64,000 bases of DNA from Brienomyrus brachyistius (taxonomy: Eukaryota > Chordata > Actinopteri > Osteoglossiformes > Mormyridae), in NCBI RefSeq assembly GCF_023856365.1, contig NC_064551.1:20150349-20214348 (forward strand), given 5' to 3'. This document shows, piece after piece, positions 58,067-64,000 of the stretch (position 1 is the first letter of the stretch; each line of letters starts with the position of its first letter). The translations under genes and the position numbers were made by a program. The notes under the pieces are model-generated. The model did not search any database. It had not been told where the DNA came from and saw only the letters and a list, made by a program, of their open reading frames with translations.

Positions 58067-58740
58067 AAATCACCATCACACAATCAATTGCTTAGAAAAT
58101 GGACGAATTAAAAGTTTTAGCCTGTTTGTCCACAAAGACTGCCAAGTGGCAAAAAAAAATGACCTGTCTCCACAAAGATCACAAGTGTTTCCAAAAACAT
58201 CACAGCCAATGCACAGAACCAACCAATGATACCCTGGAGTGAGCCTTTACCTACTTGTGTAAAGATGGCAACGAGCTACAATCCTCTGTACACATGGCCT
58301 CATTCACTGAAAATAGAATCATTGTTATTCCTCCCATAACAACAATGGCAAAGTTATTGCGCTCACTTCATCATGCAATAAATCTTGCAAGGTAATTTAT
58401 AACCAAGTGATTGCCAGCTCCACCCTTTGTCCTGAGCGGCTATGAAAGAGAGCCGGAATAGACCGTAAAAGCACACCACCCGTGACGTGCCTATTACTTG
58501 TTACCTGACCGCTAAATTGGTTTGCAGTTAACGGAAAATCCACAGAATAATGTTTTTCAAGACAACGGTAACCTTTCGTTATCACATGAAGTATCTTCTT
58601 GTGAACGTTACTGTTCATGACCCGATCTAGACCTATTTAATTTATTACGGCAGCGAAGACATTAATACACAGCTGTAATTACGTCTATAGCCAGAAGGTG
58701 GCAAGCTTTACCGATAAATACAGTCCATTCTCCAAGAAGC

Positions 58741-58841
<101 letters not shown>

Positions 58842-61800
58842 ATCTTCCAGTTTCAGGAATGCGATTGTAAACTATTTTACTCAATTTAATACATATTTGT
58901 TTTTTTTTTTGTTTTTTTGAGAACTTCATTTGTTAGACTGGTTGGAGTCAAAATGCACGAGTATTTCATATGTATAGCTTACAATAAAAGTACACAATTT
59001 TTGCACTATATGAACGTATGCTTCTCTAACATGATCTGGCGCACTTTACGGGCGCAAAAATATGTTTCATTTGGTTTCTGTTTTCTTCCCACGATCCGTT
59101 TTTAGTCTCTTAAAATGTTAGTATTGACACGAGACAGAAAAATCAGAAACTGCAACTAAAAGTAATTTTATTAATTATGTTTAAATCAATTCATGGCACT
59201 TTGTTGTTGTTGTTGATATTATTATTATTATTATTGTGATTGTTGTTGTTAATTATACAATCTTGATCAGGACAAGTGCGTGCATAGTTTGTTCAAATTA
59301 AAATAAAAAAGTTGAATAAATAAGTAGGCACTGTTGTTGGTTTTTGAGAAGCAGCTTTGAGTAAAAACTCTGAGGTAAACCCAGCTGTTATTAAAACGAG
59401 GAAGAAACTATCCATAGGCCTGACTAACTAAGGAAACCCAACGTAGGCCTAACTGAAGGTGAAACTCTTAAGATTCAGATTGCCCGTCTTGCACAGTCCT
59501 TTACCTGATGTGGAGACTGGTCAGGCCCTGACTTCATCTGCTTTAACTTAGCAAAGCGGATGGCGTTTCACAGAGAAACTCCCTTAGAAATCTCACCTCT
59601 TCTGCTTTGGCCCAAACCGCCATCCTTTGTCCTTTAATTAAATTCCGTTTACTGTCAGGGCAATTGCTTTCAATCCACTCGCTTAAGGTACGCAGAAAGG
59701 CGTCCTCCAGGTGTGTCTGCGGGAGACCAGCTTGCAGGCACGCCGCCTCCGAACGCTGGTTTTCGCTGCATCTGCAATCATCTGCGCGCCGAGATTTAAT
59801 TTCCCAGACCTTAAACATGACGAATTACTGTGCCGGCCTTCAGTTAATGATTTCAACAGCTCCCAATAAGCAGAGTTAATCAGGTCAGCTCCTGGACCAA
59901 GCCTGCAATATGGTGTCCCTCATTTGCCTAGTGGAGGTGGGGGGGGGGGCACTTTACCTCATGACCAGGTGGATAATATGAAGGCAGTTTTCCAGGCCTT
60001 AATTACGCTGTAATCTGTTCAGCGGCGGCTTGTCACCCGCTCCCTTTTCCTCCATCCCTTCCTCTGCTGCTTTCAGCGCTTTCCGCTGAAACTCAGCCCC
60101 CTTCCTCCTGCCACAGAAAGGACACCCTAACTTTGATGGGCGAGGAAATCCCCTAGGGTGTGGGGATGAGTGGGGGGGGCTGGTGAGACGTCTTGTTCCC
60201 CTTACCACGTGTCCCACCTAGATGCCTCTGAATCGCCAAAGTTCCCTGGTTCTCAGTAGTCAGTCCGTTTAATTCCAGTTTGCTTGATTCCTTGGCCAAA
60301 GGCAAATTTTTGGTCTTACTTCACAGTGGTATGTGACGATTAATCCAAGAAGGTTACATAAACAAAAGCAGGAAATGTATGCGGTTTTTGATATAATTAT
60401 TTTCACATGCTGCCTTTCTGTACTACTGCCGGTGCGCAAAGGGCAGCATACATATTAATTTGCTCAATGTCATTTTTTAAAATAGAAGTAATTCAATTGA
60501 CATTAACAGAGATGAGGTGAAGTACAGATTTCCTTTTATGATTGTACTCCAGATCAATTAAGAGGCCTGTTTAATAATAGTAATTAGCTGCTTAAGTCCA
60601 ATTTATGTCACATCAACATGCTGTTTTCATTTTCTAGCGCTAAACACTTTTTTGCATGAAATCTAATGAGGAAACATCTGTTGTTGAGGTCTATGTAACA
60701 AATCGTGTTATCGAACAAGCGTGTTTAACAACAGGCACAATGGAAATACGGCAATAGGCCAAATGTCCACGTAAATAATCCTGGCGGCTAACAAGGAGAG
60801 CTCTCGCAAATGGTCACCTGAACGGTAGCTGCTCAGCTTCTCCTCAGTCATATTTTAATCTGTGGGCCGTCGAATGACATCGACTTTGTTTACAACCCTG
60901 ACACCAGAGCTGTACCTGAAAGGGAGAGGGAGGTGGTGACTGGGAGTGAAAGCTTCAATAAGTCATGAATGATAGGATATGAACGATACTTTTATTTATG
61001 GAAGCAATATGATTTAGCATATTCACGCTTTGCCCTTTGTAAAACCTGTTTGCTTATAGCCTGACTAGTTAATCATTTATGAGACAACAGAACAGGCAAA
61101 GTAAACTTTTCATGTGACTTTCAACAACAATTGTACACTTCTTGCGCAATTGCAATATCTGAATGGAAGGCTCATTACCTCTACCTTAATAATGGGCTGG
61201 TCAATGGGAACACATGTGGATAGTCGTTCGAATTGACCTATTGTCGCTCTTTTGTTAGGTGAATATCCAGAGTATAAAGATTCTTTTACTTTCTGTACCT
61301 GAAATTTCTGCGTCCGTTATTAAATATGTCAGCTAATTTCCAGATATTTTTCTGGCAACAGAGACACTGATATATGGCACTTTGTTAAAGGTACATATTC
61401 ATCACTCTTGTCTAAGCAAGATAGCAGTGCTGACTGTCAATGGACATAAGACCTGAGTGTGAAGCGAATGTCACGCTATAGCTGTAAACGCTACAGGACT
61501 AGGCCAACACAGAAGCCTGGGTCAGCAAAGCCTATGTCGCGTTTGTGGGACAGAGCACCTTCCGTGAAACACGATTGCTCAGCTTGTTTTCCTCACCAGC
61601 TGTAGCCATGGGACTCATCCCCGTGTACAGGGCCTCCTCTGGGTGGTCCTCTGGCCCCACCCCTTCCTGTTCTGTGAAGGTTACCGACGTGGTGCTCAGT
61701 AAATCCACCCCCCTCTTCTTCCATCATCTCCTGTCGGCTGTGCACTTCAGGGAAAAGTGGTGGGCGAGAGGGAGGTGTCTCCATAGGGCCGGCCTTATGT

Positions 61801-62040
61801 GGTCCCTTACCCTGTAGGGTAGTTGGTGTGGGGGCAAGTAAGGCCAGCATTTGCTTTATTTTTAAAAACACAGCTCTGCGTTACAGTGCACGCTGTTAGT
61901 GTGTCCATTTGTATTGTCTGGAGAGAATGACCGACCAACATAAAGAGAGTGTGTGTGTCGGGTGTGTGTGTGTCTATTAGAAATGTCCTACAAAAGAATC
62001 AGGAAGACAGCTTCAAAACTTTTGTCGTATTTGCTGGCAT
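58842..62040. other. Intergenic, AT-rich, possible non-coding elements
   Basis: No gene established. An open frame with a good donor is at 59597-59818 (minus), and an AT-rich homeodomain-site-like stretch at 60420-60800. Confidence 0.4.
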
Positions 62041-62305
62041 GCAGAACTGCCTACTGCCGGTCCCGGTGGGCCCGACTCGGAGCGGCGGAGCCGTCCGTGG
62101 GGGACGGGCATCAGGTGGGCTCGGGTGTCAGTGAGTAATGGCACCATCAACCCCCCGCCGCGATCCATCACGCACGGCCTCAGCCGGGTCGGCGAGGGAT
62201 CGCTCCGGCTGAGGGGTCCCAGGTTCCGGACACATATCATCTCGCAAGGTTACCAGCGCCGCGTGGCTGCACCGCGGTCCAGCCCCCCTGAGCTGGTGCC
62301 TTCGG
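62041..62305. promoter_or_regulatory. Isolated CpG-rich patch
   Basis: About 260 bp dense in CpG inside AT-rich sequence. Bounded at left by GCAG and containing CATCAG then GTGGGC, so it could also hold a short exon (62045-62114). Confidence 0.4.
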
Positions 62306-64000
62306 TGTTGTTAGGGAGGTACAAAGTGTGATATTGAGGAGTGGGGAGGGGGGGGGGGGCTTTTTGCATTGTACCGCATTCTTTTCTATTATATTTCTTT
62401 GCTGACATATTCCCTGAAGCATTTTCAGAATTTGCCCAATTTAAAGAATAGACTTATTTTACAGGAACATCTGTAATATCAAAATAAAGCTAAAGCAGTA
62501 GAATCTTACCTGGGGACATATGAAGTCCTTAGCTATCGTCTTACTGCGTGTTTTAATATCATCATGGCTGGAAGTGTTCAGCAATTAGGTATTTCTTTAG
62601 AGATGAGGTAATGTAAAATAAGGCTTTTGTGAAGGAAATCATACCGTCCTGGTAAGAACAGCATGGCAGTTGACCGTACAATGGTCTTTGTCTGCCCTGG
62701 ACTTTGACTGAAGACTTTTATTTTAGGATGGGAAAGAACTTGAGGACATGCGAAACGGTAAATTCTAGGAAACTCATGTTATATAAATAAAGAAATAAAG
62801 AAGCAATCAGCTTGGGAGTTTGGATTATTATGTGTGTAAACATGCTGCATTCTTCCTGTTGAATTTGTTTGCTGAAGTTGGAAGTGCGATTTTGTGCCTC
62901 TCAGGAGCTTGGCGATATTAGCTGTCTTCTAGAAACTTGAGGGCGTCTTCGTTTCGAGGGGGGGCGTCGTAATTAACAAAACTATAAAAGTTTATTAATG
63001 AACGTATGATAATAAAGAAGCTATTATTCAAAGCCGACTCCCTTTTCCATTTTTAATTAGATTTTGCAATAAACTATATTGCAGTGGAGTTTGAGGAAAT
63101 TTTATTGCCGCGAGTTAATGAGACAACTTTGTACATAAAGACATAATTAATATGAAAATGCATTTTAGTTATGCTACAGTAAATATACAGCTCACCTGCA
63201 TATTAAAATCCTTCTGCTCCTAATATACATGATATCTATTTTCTGAATATAATAAAAAAATCCTTAAAAATCTTTGAAGAGATGTTTGCATGTATACCTT
63301 TTAAATAAAAAGGTATCTCCTTAATGTTTGTGTAATGATCAGAAACCAGTTCATTAAATGTTTTTTATATACTTTTGGACGTTATTGCACTAATTCCTCC
63401 AATATATGCATTATAATATAACCCAAATTTTATTCACCACACTCTTTAAATTATCTTCCATGTACTGTAAATGCAGATATCACAATACCAGCTTAATAAA
63501 CAATGCATTCCATTGTATATACAGACATGAATTTTGTAACTATGTGGAATCCCAAACGGTTTCTTATTTTGATCAAAACACACTATTCCGTATGATTAAG
63601 ATTTCTTTTCAAAGTCACATACTGTAGTGGAGGGCACAAGCCGGCTTTCATTTTAATTCCCACAAGTTCCCCATGGACTCACTTGGTCTAATTACACATT
63701 TTACATGGTTATACATTCTAATTATATAATAATTACAATTTTGATTTTGACTCTTTTTCTGATCTTCATTTTTTAAATAAGGATTTGAGTTAAAGCATTT
63801 TCATTTTTAAAAAGGACTATATCCTATATACAATAAAGACATAGAAAATAATAGTCAAGCTTCTGTTTAACCGTTAATTGTTTAACTGTTCCTTAACCAG
63901 CTAGGTTAGTTGACAACAAGATTCTCATTTGCAATAATGACCTGGCCTAATTAGAATGATATGAAAGTGAGGGTGTAATGAACAAGAACGCTTAATTACA
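62306..64000. other. AT-rich window end
   Basis: No exon recognised. 62940-63150 has repeated TTAATTA-type cores and may be regulatory. Confidence 0.35.

Overview
This is eukaryotic, almost certainly teleost, genomic DNA. Evidence: multi-exon genes with GT-AG introns, vertebrate-type proteins, a (CATC)n-tailed tRNA-derived SINE family, palindromic hAT-like MITEs, mariner/pogo-like elements, an L2-type LINE and long CA, ATCT and poly-C/poly-G tracts. The species cannot be named from the sequence. There is no bacterial gene, CRISPR array or operon. All confidently identified protein-coding exons lie on the minus strand, so transcription runs right to left.

Layout. (1) 1-8.1 kb: most of gnpat, the peroxisomal dihydroxyacetone-phosphate acyltransferase that starts ether-lipid and plasmalogen synthesis. 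Its 3' end runs off the left edge. (2) 8.1-12.3 kb: gnpat upstream region and the probable lpin1 3'UTR, with two SINEs flanked by target-site duplications. (3) 12.35-29.47 kb: complete coding part of lpin1 (lipin-1, phosphatidate phosphatase and nuclear co-regulator). Nineteen coding exons join in phase to 869 codons plus stop. A non-coding first exon and TATA-like promoter lie near 33.2-33.35 kb. (4) 33.6-35.5 kb: an inverted duplication whose two arms differ strikingly in CpG content. (5) 43.1-47.45 kb: five in-phase exons encoding only the N-terminal part of a GREB1-family protein, followed by a stop; no further GREB1 exons are visible. (6) 47.5-64 kb: no firm gene; SINE fragments, a 5'-truncated L2-like LINE, a 1 kb fish repeat, an (ATCT)25 array, an isolated CpG-rich patch near 62.1 kb and AT-rich stretches that may be regulatory.

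Functionally, gnpat and lpin1 both act in glycerolipid synthesis (acylation of DHAP; dephosphorylation of phosphatidate to diacylglycerol) and lie head-to-tail about 4 kb apart. greb1 lies upstream of lpin1 on the same strand, as I recall for tetrapods. Intron sequence is rich in nested transposable elements: hAT-like and TIR elements in or beside a dead mariner in gnpat, and a solo LTR inside a pogo-type MITE in lpin1. I see no wholly new biological system. The points most worth checking are the inverted duplication with asymmetric CpG loss, the truncated greb1, and the GC-AG intron and motif-III substitution in gnpat.
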